This document shows, piece after piece, positions 8,900 through 17,648 of a stretch of DNA of 64,000 nt. The notes below the pieces were generated by a model. The model was not told the origin of the DNA, did not search any database, and saw only the letters and a program-made list of their open reading frames with translations. The translations under genes were made by a program, and so were the position numbers. Position 1 is the first letter of the stretch. Each line of letters begins with the position of its first letter. Source of the DNA: an uncultured Christensenella sp. (GTDB lineage Bacteria > Bacillota > Clostridia > Christensenellales > Borkfalkiaceae); assembly GCA_910585685.1 (NCBI GenBank), contig CAJUEO010000003.1:93922-157921 (forward strand), read 5' to 3'.

Positions 8900-9264
8900 T
8901 GTTTACTTTCAGAGTCGATGATTTAAGTAAAATGAACGAAAAGCTGCGCGCGTTTGCCGAGTTTTTGCGTTCGGAAAATATTGAGGACAACGACGTGTTT
9001 TTCTGCCGTCTGGTTTCGTGCGAGCTTATATCCAACGTAATCCGTCACGGCGGAGAGGCTGCGGAGTTTAACGGCGGCATAGGGGACGGCAAGGTTGTTA
9101 TTACGGTCGTAGCTTCGAGTTTTGACGGCGTAAGCCTAATGTCTGAGTTGCCCGACGTGCTTGCCGAGAACGGCAGGGGTATGTACATTGTCAGAAATAT
9201 CTGTTCGGGAGAAGTTGAAAAGTTAAAAGGCGGCGTGCGCGTGACGTACAGGCTGAATAAATAA
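8899..9264 (+). CDS. anti-sigma factor serine kinase (RsbW/SpoIIAB-like HATPase)
   Basis: 121 residues. It has an intact N-box (CELISNVIRHG, Glu/Asn/His in place) and G-box (ENGRGMYIV), so it should bind ATP. By family analogy it holds the upstream sigma factor inactive and phosphorylates the STAS protein at 7522-7830. Its ATG shares one base with the sigma stop (8899). A strong terminator follows. With the degenerate homologue at 7827, the operon carries two anti-sigma-type proteins, only one with catalytic residues. Confidence 0.85.
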   Translation: MFTFRVDDLSKMNEKLRAFAEFLRSENIEDNDVFFCRLVSCELISNVIRHGGEAAEFNGGIGDGKVVITVVASSFDGVSLMSELPDVLAENGRGMYIVRNICSGEVEKLKGGVRVTYRLNK

Positions 9265-9276
9265 TAGAATAAAGTT

Positions 9277-9310
9277 AAACGGCGCAGGGCTTGAAAGCCC
9301 TGCGCCGTTT
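9277..9310 (+). terminator. terminator of the sigma operon
   Basis: 15-bp stem (9277-9291 and 9296-9310) with a 4-nt loop, ending in T residues; A-rich on the left flank, so it may also work leftward. Confidence 0.85.
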
Positions 9311-9318
9311 AAAATATA

Positions 9319-9345
9319 AACCCCCTTCCGTGAGGAAGGGGATAT
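9319..9345 (-). terminator. terminator of the leftward membrane-protein gene
   Basis: 8-bp stem (9322-9329 and 9334-9341), loop GTGA. It lies between the convergent genes, directly after the leftward stop at 9349. Confidence 0.6.
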
Positions 9346-9348
9346 TTA

Positions 9349-10902
9349 TTACATCATATTAGCCTGTTTATAAAGCATATTCATAAGTTCGTCCGAAACA
9401 AGGTCGCGTATTCTTGCATAGTAGATAAAGATAGAGGTAAAGAACTTTTCGTTTTTGCCGCCTACCGTGTAATCGGGAATGCAGGAAATAGGTCCGTTCT
9501 GACGTTCGAGGAATACTCTCGAAAACTCGACTTTCTGCTCGTTGGCAAGCGTGCGAATGAAGTCGTCGGTGGGTCCTTGGTATATGATAGGTGTGTAAAG
9601 CCTTTCCGTATTTTCGACCGTGGGCGCCGCCTTTGTATCCGCAACGGGAACGGCCCTTGCAGGCTGTTCCTCTGCGTGAGGCTTCTTTTTCTTTTCGGGT
9701 TTTTCCGTTTTTTCCGCCGTAGGTTTTGCGGTTTCTTTCGACTTTTTAGCTTTTTTCTTGCCTGCTGCCTTAGCCTTCTTTTTGTCGAGAAGGGCTACGC
9801 GGAACACGTTGATTACATGTGAGATAAGAGCAAGTATAGCCGCAATAATTACAAAGTTGCCAAGCGCCACGCCTTCCGCAAAGAAGGTGGTAACAACTAT
9901 TACAATCAACGCCGCGACTTCGAGGGAGTATCTTATTATATTTACCACAAGCATAAACTTGTTTGTCTTTTTGCCGAGACCCATAAGGTCAAGCACAAGG
10001 TTCACAAATGCAAGATAGCCGAATACGACCGCCGCAAGTTCGAGCGTGATTATAGTAATTTCTCTGCCTTCGAACGCAAGCCCCGTTGTGAACAGCGAGT
10101 TGATAAGGCCGAGTACGTCGGCAGCATTTTCACCCGACGTGTACAGCGTGAGGTTGAGCCCCGACGCCATATCCGTGAGGAAGGGAAGCATAAACGGAAT
10201 GCCGTAGATAAAAACAACGACGATTGCCGACATAAGCGCAAGTAAAAATTTTATTAAGCCAGAGCCGCCCTTGTAGAAAATAGCCTGCACAATCAACATC
10301 AAAAGCGTGCCGCCGAATGCGGAGATAAGTCCGTAATTTGTGAAATCGGCTATTGCTTTACCGTCGATAATGAATTGATTTAAAAGAATAATTACGAAGG
10401 TCGACAAAGTTGCTATCGCAAGCACTTCGATAAACGAAGCTGCTCTCAAAGCGACGTTTTTGTCCTTCTTGCCCTTTCCGCCGGAAGTTTCGTCCATTGT
10501 TTCGAGGTCGGCAGAAGCGTCCTTCGACTTTTTCTTGCCTTTTTTTCCGCTGAACGCGCTGACGCAGACGGGGATAAGCGCAACCACTCCCGCAAGAGTG
10601 ATAAGCGCGTAGAGTACTACAAGTATAGCGGCAAGATTAATTCCGCCCTCGGGCCATCCGGCAACGTTGAAGGGGAAATTGTAGGCAAAGTCGGGCGTGT
10701 TGAACATACCCTGCAAACCTGTTTCACCGATTTTCCAGATGCTGTCAATAGCTGCCGGAATCTGTAATCCGAGCATAGAGTCGGCCGCATTTGCAAAATC
10801 GGAGGGCAAAAACAGACCTAACAAAAGGCAGACAAGCGCGATAAAATAGGTTATCAACGCAAAAATTTTATTGGGCTTTTTAGATTTTTTCTCGCTTCCC
10901 AT
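9349..10902 (-). CDS. polytopic membrane protein with Lys/Ala-rich linker and cytosolic C-terminal domain
   Basis: 517 residues; not recognised. Segment 1 (about 14-34) is followed by an extracellular region, then about seven more hydrophobic helices up to residue 380. Two strongly basic stretches are present (GKKGKKKSK near 130 and a KKAKAAGKKKAKKSK-type run near 385), then a Glu/Pro/Lys linker and a soluble 100-residue C-terminal domain ('YTPIIYQGPTDDFIRTLANEQKVEFSRVFL...'). The GGAG-type ribosome site and ATG at 10902 fit. Monocistronic, flanked by terminators. The basic tail could bind nucleic acid or lipid; that is speculation. Confidence 0.75.
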   Translation of the reverse strand: MGSEKKSKKPNKIFALITYFIALVCLLLGLFLPSDFANAADSMLGLQIPAAIDSIWKIGETGLQGMFNTPDFAYNFPFNVAGWPEGGINLAAILVVLYALITLAGVVALIPVCVSAFSGKKGKKKSKDASADLETMDETSGGKGKKDKNVALRAASFIEVLAIATLSTFVIILLNQFIIDGKAIADFTNYGLISAFGGTLLMLIVQAIFYKGGSGLIKFLLALMSAIVVVFIYGIPFMLPFLTDMASGLNLTLYTSGENAADVLGLINSLFTTGLAFEGREITIITLELAAVVFGYLAFVNLVLDLMGLGKKTNKFMLVVNIIRYSLEVAALIVIVVTTFFAEGVALGNFVIIAAILALISHVINVFRVALLDKKKAKAAGKKKAKKSKETAKPTAEKTEKPEKKKKPHAEEQPARAVPVADTKAAPTVENTERLYTPIIYQGPTDDFIRTLANEQKVEFSRVFLERQNGPISCIPDYTVGGKNEKFFTSIFIYYARIRDLVSDELMNMLYKQANMM

Positions 10903-11279
10903 AATGTGTTTCTCCGTTAAGCTTTAAAATTCCGTTCTAAACGAAATGTGTAGTTTGATACAAACAGTTATGTACTCTAACATTTTATACCAAAAAGTAT
11001 GATATGTCAAGGATAAATTTAACAAAATTATATAGTTGACAAAAATAAAACGTTTTAAAACGTTATAAACCGATAAAATTGTGAGTATAATCGTTTGTAA
11101 AGAGATTGTGCAATTCAAAGGCTTAATATTCCGCGTTTTTTTATCGGGATTGAGATATGCGACAAAAATAACAAAATCTATTGCTTTCCTTTGAAAAGAC
11201 TGTTATAATGGCGGTAAAGGCAGTTTTATTTGCCTGTATAAATTGCCGTTGCGGCAATATGTAAGGACGGTTAAAAATT
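10903..11279. other. divergent intergenic region
   Basis: 377 bp, AT-rich, between the leftward membrane protein and the rightward PucR-type gene. It holds TTGACA at 11036-11041 followed by a 12-bp palindrome (11051-11062, centred in AACGTTTTAAAACGTT), the promoter at 11181-11209, and a small hairpin (ATTGCCG/CGGCAAT) around 11241-11257. No open reading frame of note. Confidence 0.5.
11181..11209 (+). promoter_or_regulatory. SigA-type promoter for the PucR-type HTH gene
   Basis: TTGCTT at 11181-11186 and TATAAT at 11204-11209 with an exact 17-bp spacer, 71 bp before the TTG start at 11280. Confidence 0.7.
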
Positions 11280-11639
11280 TTGGAAAATATTCATAGGGTG
11301 CCTAATATGCCCGAGTTAAGCAGGTTTAAGGACGGCGACACCATAAATTTCGGGGAGGTAATAGCTACGCTTCCGAAGTCTGTTCGCGAGAAACTTGCAG
11401 AGGGTTTCGATATGAAGTGTTTTGCAAAAGTTTTCGAGGATACCGATATGATGCGCACCATAGACAGCTTTTTGGAAAACGGTATGAACGTATCGCAGGC
11501 GGCGCGCACGCTGTATATGCACAGGAATACGCTTATATACAGGCTGAACTCGGTAAAGCGGCTTACGGGGCTGGATTTGCGGAACTTTGAAATGGCTACT
11601 ACTTTTATGTTATTACATTATTTATATTTATTAAAGTGA
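11280..11639 (+). CDS. small PucR/CdaR-type helix-turn-helix protein
   Basis: 119 residues from a TTG start, supported by AAGGACGG about 9 nt upstream; an ATG at 11310 is possible. The C-terminal 60 residues match the PucR-family C-terminal HTH: 'FLENGMNVSQAARTLYMHRNTLIYRLNSVKRLTGLDL' followed by a helix rich in Met/Leu/Tyr. The usual N-terminal sensor domains of PucR/CdaR proteins are missing, so this is a nearly bare DNA-binding domain. It precedes the S41 protease by 12 nt and is probably co-transcribed with it. Confidence 0.75.
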   Translation: MENIHRVPNMPELSRFKDGDTINFGEVIATLPKSVREKLAEGFDMKCFAKVFEDTDMMRTIDSFLENGMNVSQAARTLYMHRNTLIYRLNSVKRLTGLDLRNFEMATTFMLLHYLYLLK

Positions 11640-11651
11640 GGTTAAAAATCC

Positions 11652-13004
11652 GTGAACGACAGCGAAAACAAAGTGTTTGACAACGGCGGCAAAAAAGTTA
11701 AAATCATAGTCAGCGTAATTGTCGCTTTGATAATTGCGGTTTCGTCTTTTTTTATAGGTTTTTTCACCCATAAACTTACCCGTGACGAATATGTTTCTTC
11801 GGTGGAATGGGTAATGTCGATGATTGAAAAAAACTATTATTTTTCTGAGGATTTCGACAAGGAGGAAGCGAAAAATCTTTCCCTTAAAGCGCTTGTAAGC
11901 AAGCTGGACATATATTCCGAATATTACACGGCGGAAGAGTATCGAGCGGTAATGTCCGATAACGAAGGGGAAAAGAGCGGCATAGGCATAACCTATCAGT
12001 TTCTCAAAGATAAGGGAGTTTTGCTTGTATCCGTTATGGGCAACTCCCCTGCCTGGATTTCCGGTCTTAGGTCGGGTGACATACTTACGGGCGGAATAGC
12101 CGACGGTGAGCTATATCCGTTCGACACGTCAGCCGCATTTACCGATTTTATAGTGGCGCAAAATCCGGGAGAGGAGTTTACCGTAACTACCGAACACGCC
12201 GAATATACTCTGTCGAGGGAGGTATATACAGCGAGTTACGCATATATGGCAACAGCCGACACCTCGTGGGAGTTTGTCACTTCGGGTGACGGCAAGGGGC
12301 TTGCCTTGGTCGAGAATCGCAGCGGAGCTATTCCGTATTTGCCCGACGGCGCGGCGTATATAAATCTTTCGCAGTTTTTCGGTACTATGGCGGACGAGTT
12401 CGGCGTGCTTATGTCGAAATTCAATGCCGAGCACTACACTACGATGTATCTCGATTTGAGAAACAACGGCGGAGGCTATGTTTCCGCAATGCAGGATATC
12501 GCAGGTTACTTTACCTCCTCGCTTTCAAGCAAAACTCACGTCGCAATGACGGCTAAGTACAGAAATGGTCGCAACGAAGTCTACGACTGCGTAAAACATT
12601 CGGGCAGCAGTCTTGTTTCCAAGGATACAAAAATTTACGTTCTTGCCAACAGCGGTACTGCAAGCGCTTCCGAGGCGCTGATAGGCGTGCTTGTCAGTTA
12701 CGGGTTTGTGGACTACCGCGATATATTTGTTTCAAATTATTCGGACGACTATATGAAGTTTATAGGCGTGGGACAGAAAAATGCGCAGACCTACGGCAAG
12801 GGTATAATGCAGTCGACTTATTATAATTATTATACGGGGGAGGCTGTCAAGCTGACTACCGCGCGCATCTATTGGCCGAACGACAAGTGCATTCACGACG
12901 TGGCGCTGTCCGAAAGGGACGGGGTAACTCTGGTCGACGCAGACTGGATTGTGACGAGGGAGGATACCGAACTTCAACGCGTTGTGCAAATGACGACAAA
13001 TTAA
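11652..13004 (+). CDS. S41-family C-terminal processing protease (CtpA-like)
   Basis: 450 residues from GTG at 11652. One N-terminal membrane anchor (about 17-40) places the rest outside the cytoplasm. A PDZ-like region around residues 105-160 ('GIGITYQF...VSVMGNSPAWISGLRSGDIL') precedes the S41 core: 'LDLRNNGGGYVSAMQDIAGYF', the catalytic Ser in NSGTASASEALIG, and the Lys in 'GKGIMQST'. It cleaves C-terminal regions of extracytoplasmic substrates. A terminator follows at 13016-13045. Confidence 0.92.
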   Translation: MNDSENKVFDNGGKKVKIIVSVIVALIIAVSSFFIGFFTHKLTRDEYVSSVEWVMSMIEKNYYFSEDFDKEEAKNLSLKALVSKLDIYSEYYTAEEYRAVMSDNEGEKSGIGITYQFLKDKGVLLVSVMGNSPAWISGLRSGDILTGGIADGELYPFDTSAAFTDFIVAQNPGEEFTVTTEHAEYTLSREVYTASYAYMATADTSWEFVTSGDGKGLALVENRSGAIPYLPDGAAYINLSQFFGTMADEFGVLMSKFNAEHYTTMYLDLRNNGGGYVSAMQDIAGYFTSSLSSKTHVAMTAKYRNGRNEVYDCVKHSGSSLVSKDTKIYVLANSGTASASEALIGVLVSYGFVDYRDIFVSNYSDDYMKFIGVGQKNAQTYGKGIMQSTYYNYYTGEAVKLTTARIYWPNDKCIHDVALSERDGVTLVDADWIVTREDTELQRVVQMTTN

Positions 13005-13015
13005 ATTATTAAATT

Positions 13016-13047
13016 AAACCGCCTTGCGATTTTGCAAGGCGGTTTTT
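13016..13047 (+). terminator. terminator between the S41 protease and the convergent MinD/MinE-like pair
   Basis: 12-bp stem (13016-13027 and 13034-13045) with T residues after it and A residues before it, so likely bidirectional. Confidence 0.8.
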
Positions 13048-13246
13048 ATATGGGTTTTTTAACTGTCTTAATTCTGCGTGCCGAAAAAATTACGCACACC
13101 AAAAATCCTTCCTCGGTTCGGGTTACGTCAATCGACGCGTCGTCGTTTCTTTCAAAGTATTCGTCGGTCACGCGCTGTAAATCCTTTAAAAACAAGCCGC
13201 GCTCGAACTCGGACATATCGTCCCTGTCTAATATTACTTTGTTCAT
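13046..13246 (-). CDS. small partner of the MinD-like ATPase, MinE-like layout
   Basis: 66 residues from the ATG at 13246, which overlaps the upstream ATPase stop (13243-13245) in an ATGA-type junction. The body reads 'FLKDLQRVTDEYFERNDDASIDVTRTEEGFLVCVIFSARR', a helix then beta strands, which is the order seen in MinE after its MinD-binding segment. Tight coupling with a MinD/ParA-type gene supports a regulatory partner. There is no clear sequence identity, so MinE homology is an inference. Confidence 0.5.
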   Translation of the reverse strand: MNKVILDRDDMSEFERGLFLKDLQRVTDEYFERNDDASIDVTRTEEGFLVCVIFSARRIKTVKKPI

Positions 13247-13974
13247 ACATGCTCCCTCAGTTTTCTCTTTAAATATCCTATAAGTCCCCTGTAATTTTTT
13301 AAAACGTCGTGCACGTCCTTGCTCTTGCCCGTCAGGTTTTCTGCGGCGGATTTGAACGCCGCAAGCGTGTTTGCTCTCCATCTTCCGACTGGCAGCGACA
13401 AGTCTTCGGGTATCGCGGCGGCAAGTTCTACGCGTATAAGGTTGGAAATTTCCTTTGCCGTCATACTTTCTCCGCTGAGTATAAGCGCGGCGCTGAGTTT
13501 GTTTACTATAAGCTTAATATCTTTTACTCCGCTGTCCCAAAGCGCCGAGCGGCATACGTCCGCACTCTTTACGGAATAGGGGAATGGGTCGGTTACTATT
13601 ACTGCACTGTCGCAAGTTTCGGGCGCAAATTTATCCAACAGCAGATAGTCGAACAGCCCCTCTAAATCTTCGACGGCTCTTTTTGCGTAAGCCTCGTCCT
13701 TTAAACCAAGCGAGGACATAAAGTGCAGGTTTGAAAATTTGGGGTGAGAAATTATTGTCTGTTTTGCTCGGCACGCACCCTTTTCGTAGTCGGACAGGGT
13801 GTACACAAGCATATCTCGCACGTCACCCATAATAAGTGCGTCCGCGCCCCGTCTGTCTCCGTCGCAGATAAGGGTGCGTTCCCCAAGTTCGGCAAGCGCG
13901 CGACCAACTCCCACGCAGCAGGTAGTGACGCCCGTGCCGCCTTTAAAGCTTGTAAAAAAAATCTTTTTAGCCAT
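13243..13974 (-). CDS. MinD/ParA-family P-loop ATPase
   Basis: 243 residues from the ATG at 13974 (MAKKIFFTSF), which is preferred over an upstream in-frame start because the deviant Walker A should lie near the N-terminus. That motif is KGGTGVTT; switch regions 'ICDGDRRGADALI' and a Walker B-like 'LFDYLLLDKFAP' follow, then the strand '.DIKLIVNKLS'. Family members position division septa, chromosomes or surface structures by membrane- or DNA-dependent ATP cycling. The C-terminus is basic and amphipathic (KRKLREHV), as in membrane-targeted MinD. Paired with the small gene at 13046-13246. Confidence 0.8.
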   Translation of the reverse strand: MAKKIFFTSFKGGTGVTTCCVGVGRALAELGERTLICDGDRRGADALIMGDVRDMLVYTLSDYEKGACRAKQTIISHPKFSNLHFMSSLGLKDEAYAKRAVEDLEGLFDYLLLDKFAPETCDSAVIVTDPFPYSVKSADVCRSALWDSGVKDIKLIVNKLSAALILSGESMTAKEISNLIRVELAAAIPEDLSLPVGRWRANTLAAFKSAAENLTGKSKDVHDVLKNYRGLIGYLKRKLREHV

Positions 13975-14079
13975 AATTAAAATTTTATACGCGCGCGAGG
14001 TGAAAAATTTCACTATTTGCGTCGAAAAAGCGCTAAGTTTGGGACGTATATAAGCACAAGTCAAATCATACCATATTAT

Positions 14080-14325
14080 ATGAAACTTCTCGAACAGATT
14101 TTAAACGAACTCGGCGCGGACACTTTAAAGTCGTTTACCGTTATACCTTCCTTCGGCGGATATTTTCAATGCGTAAGAAGCATTGCCGAGTATTCTCCCC
14201 AAAAAATTTTGCTTGTGCTCAAAAAAACCGTTGTGACTATAGAGGGGGAAAAGCTCGAAATAGGCAAATATTTTGAACAGGACATATTTATAAAGGGTAA
14301 CATTAAGGTGATTAACGTTGACTGA
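14080..14325 (+). CDS. yqfC: YqfC/YabP-family sporulation protein
   Basis: 81 residues from the ATG at 14080. It has the YabP/YqfC pattern: 'F....SFGGYFQCVRSIAEYSPQKILLVLKK..V.IEGEKLEIGKYFEQDIFIKGNI..I'. The frame is open further upstream, but the ATG before MKLLEQIL fits the family length. It overlaps yqfD by 8 nt. In Bacillus the homologue is expressed in the mother cell during sporulation; molecular function is not established. Confidence 0.85.
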   Translation: MKLLEQILNELGADTLKSFTVIPSFGGYFQCVRSIAEYSPQKILLVLKKTVVTIEGEKLEIGKYFEQDIFIKGNIKVINVD

Positions 14326-15208
14326 CCTTACTGTAATTTCAATTGTTTCCACGGCGGAAAACGCGCTAAACAGACTTAAAAAGGCGGAAGTAGCCGTTTT
14401 TAACTGCAAAAAAGAGGGCGCGGAATTTATATTTTCCATAAAAAGCAAAGATATTAAAAAAGTTTTTGCAATTTTCAATAAACCGTGTTATAATATTAAA
14501 GTCAAAAAGCACGGTTTAATTCGGCGTATTTTGTCGTTTGCCGCACTCAGAGTAGGGCTGTTGGTCGGCGCGGTTGCGTTTGTTGCGCTTGCCGCCGTTT
14601 CCAACTCGTTTGTGTTGAAAATCGAAGTGAGCGGCAGCGGCAGTTATTTGGAGCCCGAGATACGGCGCATAGTTCTCGACGAAGGCGCGGCGGAATTTAA
14701 AAGCTTTTCCGCCTTTAACGGCGCGACGGCTACGGGCAGAATTCTTGCCCTTCCTCAGGTTACTTACTGCAACATTTTAAAAAAGGGCAGCGTGCTTATT
14801 GTCGACGTTCAGGTTGACGAAGAGCACTACGCTTCGCAGGAACAGGGCAGCCTTTTGAGCGATTGCGACGGGGTTGTCAAAAATGTAGTGGCGGTGTGCG
14901 GAACTGCGGCGGTAAATGTCGGTGACGCTGTAAAACGCGGAGACGCGCTTATTTACGCTCACACCGTTATAGGTGAAGAACAGCAAAGCTGCCTTGCGGT
15001 GGGATATGCCGAGATAGAGCTTTATCGCACCGTGGAATACTTTGCCGACGAGGATAACGAGCAGAACCTGAAAGAAGCGTACGCTTCTTGCCTTATAGAA
15101 AACGAGCAGATAACCGAGCGCAAGCACACGGTAAAACCTACCGAGGGCGGAGTTATTTACGTTATAGAATTTACCTGTTTGCACAAATTAAGTATCAATC
15201 TCAATTAA
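14318..15208 (+). CDS. yqfD: YqfD-family sporulation membrane protein
   Basis: 296 residues, shorter than the roughly 400 of the Bacillus protein. A soluble N-terminal region ('NRLKKAEVAVFNCKKEGAEFIFSIKSKDIKKVF') precedes 'KKHGLIRRIL', one membrane segment at about 75-100, and an extracytoplasmic C-terminal part with POTRA-like beta-alpha pattern ('LKIEVSGSGSYLEPEIRRIV', then '..GVVKNVVAVCGTAAVNVGDAVKRGDALI'), as in YqfD. Position between yqfC and phoH is the conserved order in spore formers. Confidence 0.85.
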   Translation: MTDLTVISIVSTAENALNRLKKAEVAVFNCKKEGAEFIFSIKSKDIKKVFAIFNKPCYNIKVKKHGLIRRILSFAALRVGLLVGAVAFVALAAVSNSFVLKIEVSGSGSYLEPEIRRIVLDEGAAEFKSFSAFNGATATGRILALPQVTYCNILKKGSVLIVDVQVDEEHYASQEQGSLLSDCDGVVKNVVAVCGTAAVNVGDAVKRGDALIYAHTVIGEEQQSCLAVGYAEIELYRTVEYFADEDNEQNLKEAYASCLIENEQITERKHTVKPTEGGVIYVIEFTCLHKLSINLN

Positions 15209-15210
15209 TT

Positions 15211-16197
15211 ATGGATAAGAGCATAAGAAAAATAAATGCGGAAAGCGCCGATATATTGCAAAAGTTTTTGGGGACGTTCGACGAGAACGTCAATTTGATT
15301 ATGCAAGAGCTCGGCGTCATTGTGCGCGTGGACGGGGATAAAGTAGTCATAAGCGGCGCGGAGGACAAAGTAAACTGCGCTACGTCTGTTACGGAAAGCT
15401 TACTTGAGCTTGCCGCCAAGGGTGAAAATATCGACAGGGGCAGGGTTGCGTACTGTCTTGAGCTTGCCAAGGAGGGAAAGGCGCGCGACATAAACAAACT
15501 GTCGTCGGGAGCGATTGCAATTACCTCTCGCGGAAAGCCCATAAAGTGCAAGACGGTCGGGCAAAAGACTTATGTCGACGCAATACGCAAAACAACCGTC
15601 ACGTTCGGCATAGGTCCTGCCGGCACGGGCAAAACCTATCTTGCCGTCTGCCTTGCCGTTCAGGCATACAAACAAAAGCAGGTCGATAAAATTATTTTAA
15701 CCCGACCGGCGGTTGAGGCGGGGGAAAAGCTGGGCTTTCTTCCCGGAGATTTGCAGACGAAAGTCGACCCTTATCTTCGGCCACTATACGACGCGCTCGA
15801 AGAAATGCTGGGTACGGAAACATATTTAAAGCTTATGGAGCGCGGTACTATCGAGGTTGCGCCGCTTGCATATATGCGCGGCAGAACGCTTTCAAACGCG
15901 TTTATAATTCTCGACGAGGCGCAGAACACCACGCGCGAGCAGATGAAAATGTTTTTGACAAGGCTGGGTGATTCAAGTAAAATGGTGGTGACGGGTGACG
16001 TTACGCAGATTGACTTGCCCGACGGCAAAAAGAGCGGACTTGAACATTCCGTTGCGATATTAAAGGACGTGGACGGAATTTCTGTAATTTACCTTACTGA
16101 CAAAGACGTTGTGCGCAACCCCCTGGTTATGAGTATAGTCAGGGCGTACGAGGCGGACGCGTCGAGGAGGAGCAATGACAAAGATAAAAATGAGTAA
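15211..16197 (+). CDS. phoH: PhoH-family ATPase
   Basis: 328 residues from the ATG at 15211, two nt after the yqfD stop; a longer frame from 15088 overlaps yqfD heavily. The N-terminal KH-like region (to about 120) precedes the P-loop GPAGTGKT (near 135), 'LTRPAVEAGEKLGFLPGDL', Walker B with 'FIILDEAQNTT' and 'VVTGDVTQIDLP'. It is a cytoplasmic ATPase/nuclease-type protein that in many Firmicutes is encoded with ybeY and linked to RNA metabolism. Confidence 0.93.
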   Translation: MDKSIRKINAESADILQKFLGTFDENVNLIMQELGVIVRVDGDKVVISGAEDKVNCATSVTESLLELAAKGENIDRGRVAYCLELAKEGKARDINKLSSGAIAITSRGKPIKCKTVGQKTYVDAIRKTTVTFGIGPAGTGKTYLAVCLAVQAYKQKQVDKIILTRPAVEAGEKLGFLPGDLQTKVDPYLRPLYDALEEMLGTETYLKLMERGTIEVAPLAYMRGRTLSNAFIILDEAQNTTREQMKMFLTRLGDSSKMVVTGDVTQIDLPDGKKSGLEHSVAILKDVDGISVIYLTDKDVVRNPLVMSIVRAYEADASRRSNDKDKNE

Positions 16198-17638
16198 AAA
16201 AGAGATAGTTATAAGCGCGTTTATGTTTATATTTGCCTATGTCTTTTTGATGCTCTCTATGTTTTTAATGTTTTTCATAAACAACGGCGATCAGGTTTTT
16301 GCGCTGTTTCAGGAGAGATTGAACAACGTCATAACCGTGACGGTATCTTCGGCAATACTTACAATCGTCGTGTACTTCTATTTCTTTATAGAAAATAAAA
16401 ACGTGCTTGCAAGACCCTCGAAGATAATAGAAATGTTTATGTTGATGTACATTGCGTTTCTTATCTGCGGAACAATTGCAAAGTATATAGCGCCCACGGC
16501 GCGCCCGTTGCTTTTTTACTCGCTTATGACCGCAATGATATTGCGCCGCCGCGAGGCAATTTTCGTAAACAGCGTATTTGCGCTTATTCTTTTCATCTTC
16601 AACAGACTGTTGAACAGTGCGGATATCGTCAGCGGAGAAATTCAGCTTATAGAGAGCTTTTCAAGCCTTTTGACCGTATTTGCTGGCGGCGTCGTTGCGA
16701 TATTTATGCTTAAAAATATCAAAACGCGCCTTGCGTGCGTTCTGATAGGCGTGGTGCTGTTTATCCCCACCGTGCTTATAAACGTGGTTATGCAGCTCAC
16801 TATAATCAGCGGAGACGTTGGTTTTCAGGTCATAGAAGTGTTTTTGTACAGTGCGTTCGACTGCATGTTTTCCGTACTGCTGTTTATGGCTATTTTGCCG
16901 ATAGTGGAGGCGGTTTTCGGGGAATTTACTCCGTTCAGACTGCGCGAGTTGACTTCGGACGGAGCAAAGCTGATATCCAAAATGAAGCAAAACGCGCTTG
17001 GTACTTACAATCACTGCATTGTGGTTGCTCAGCTTGCCGAAGCCTGCGCTTCCGCAATAGGGGAGGACTCCGAGCTTGCAAGGGCGGCTGCATATTATCA
17101 CGACGTCGGTAAGCTTAAAAACCCCGAAATGTTTGCCGAAAACCAAAGTGAGTTCGACCTGCATAAAGAGCTTACCCCCGAGCTTTCGGTGGATATAATC
17201 CGCTCGCACACGCGCGAAGGGGCAAAGCTTATAAAGAAGAACAGGCTGCCCGAGTTTTTCGCGGATATAGCCGTAGAGCACCACGGCACAATGCCTATAA
17301 AGTATTTCTACGCAAAGGCGCTTAAAATGAGCGACGGTGAATTGAACGTCGCTAACTATTCATACCCCGGACCCACCCCGACCACGAAAATTGCGGCTAT
17401 AATTATGATAGCGGACGCGTCGGAGGCGGCGTGCCGTTCGCTTCGCGACCGCTCTCCCGAAAACGTCGCTGCGCTTGTGGGAAATATCGTTGAAGAGCGT
17501 ATGAATATGGAACAGTTCTCCAACTGTGAAATTACGATGCGCGAGCTTACCCTTATTACTCGCACGGTAATCAACCAGCTTGCCGGAGTATATCATTCGA
17601 GGGTAAAATATCCCAAGCTTCAGCTTTCACGCAAATAG
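16175..17638 (+). CDS. pgpH: 7TM-HD family c-di-AMP phosphodiesterase (PgpH-like, without the extracellular domain)
   Basis: 487 residues, starting 23 nt inside phoH. Seven or so hydrophobic segments (about 10-250) lead into an HD domain: 'GTYNHCIVVAQLAEACASAIG', 'AAAYYHDVGKLKNP', 'HTREGAKL' and 'AVEHHGTM' supply the metal-binding His/Asp set. PgpH enzymes hydrolyse c-di-AMP on the cytoplasmic side. Full-length PgpH usually has an additional extracytoplasmic 7TMR-HDED domain of a few hundred residues between the first and second helix; only about 25 residues separate them here, so this domain is absent. Confidence 0.88.
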   Translation: MTKIKMSKKEIVISAFMFIFAYVFLMLSMFLMFFINNGDQVFALFQERLNNVITVTVSSAILTIVVYFYFFIENKNVLARPSKIIEMFMLMYIAFLICGTIAKYIAPTARPLLFYSLMTAMILRRREAIFVNSVFALILFIFNRLLNSADIVSGEIQLIESFSSLLTVFAGGVVAIFMLKNIKTRLACVLIGVVLFIPTVLINVVMQLTIISGDVGFQVIEVFLYSAFDCMFSVLLFMAILPIVEAVFGEFTPFRLRELTSDGAKLISKMKQNALGTYNHCIVVAQLAEACASAIGEDSELARAAAYYHDVGKLKNPEMFAENQSEFDLHKELTPELSVDIIRSHTREGAKLIKKNRLPEFFADIAVEHHGTMPIKYFYAKALKMSDGELNVANYSYPGPTPTTKIAAIIMIADASEAACRSLRDRSPENVAALVGNIVEERMNMEQFSNCEITMRELTLITRTVINQLAGVYHSRVKYPKLQLSRK

Positions 17639-17648
17639 GGGGAGATAT

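Noticed and set aside
14040..14080. Possible SigE-type promoter (CATACCAT) before yqfC
   Set aside because: The -10-like box lies only about 10 bp before the ATG, leaving almost no leader, and the -35 is not clear.
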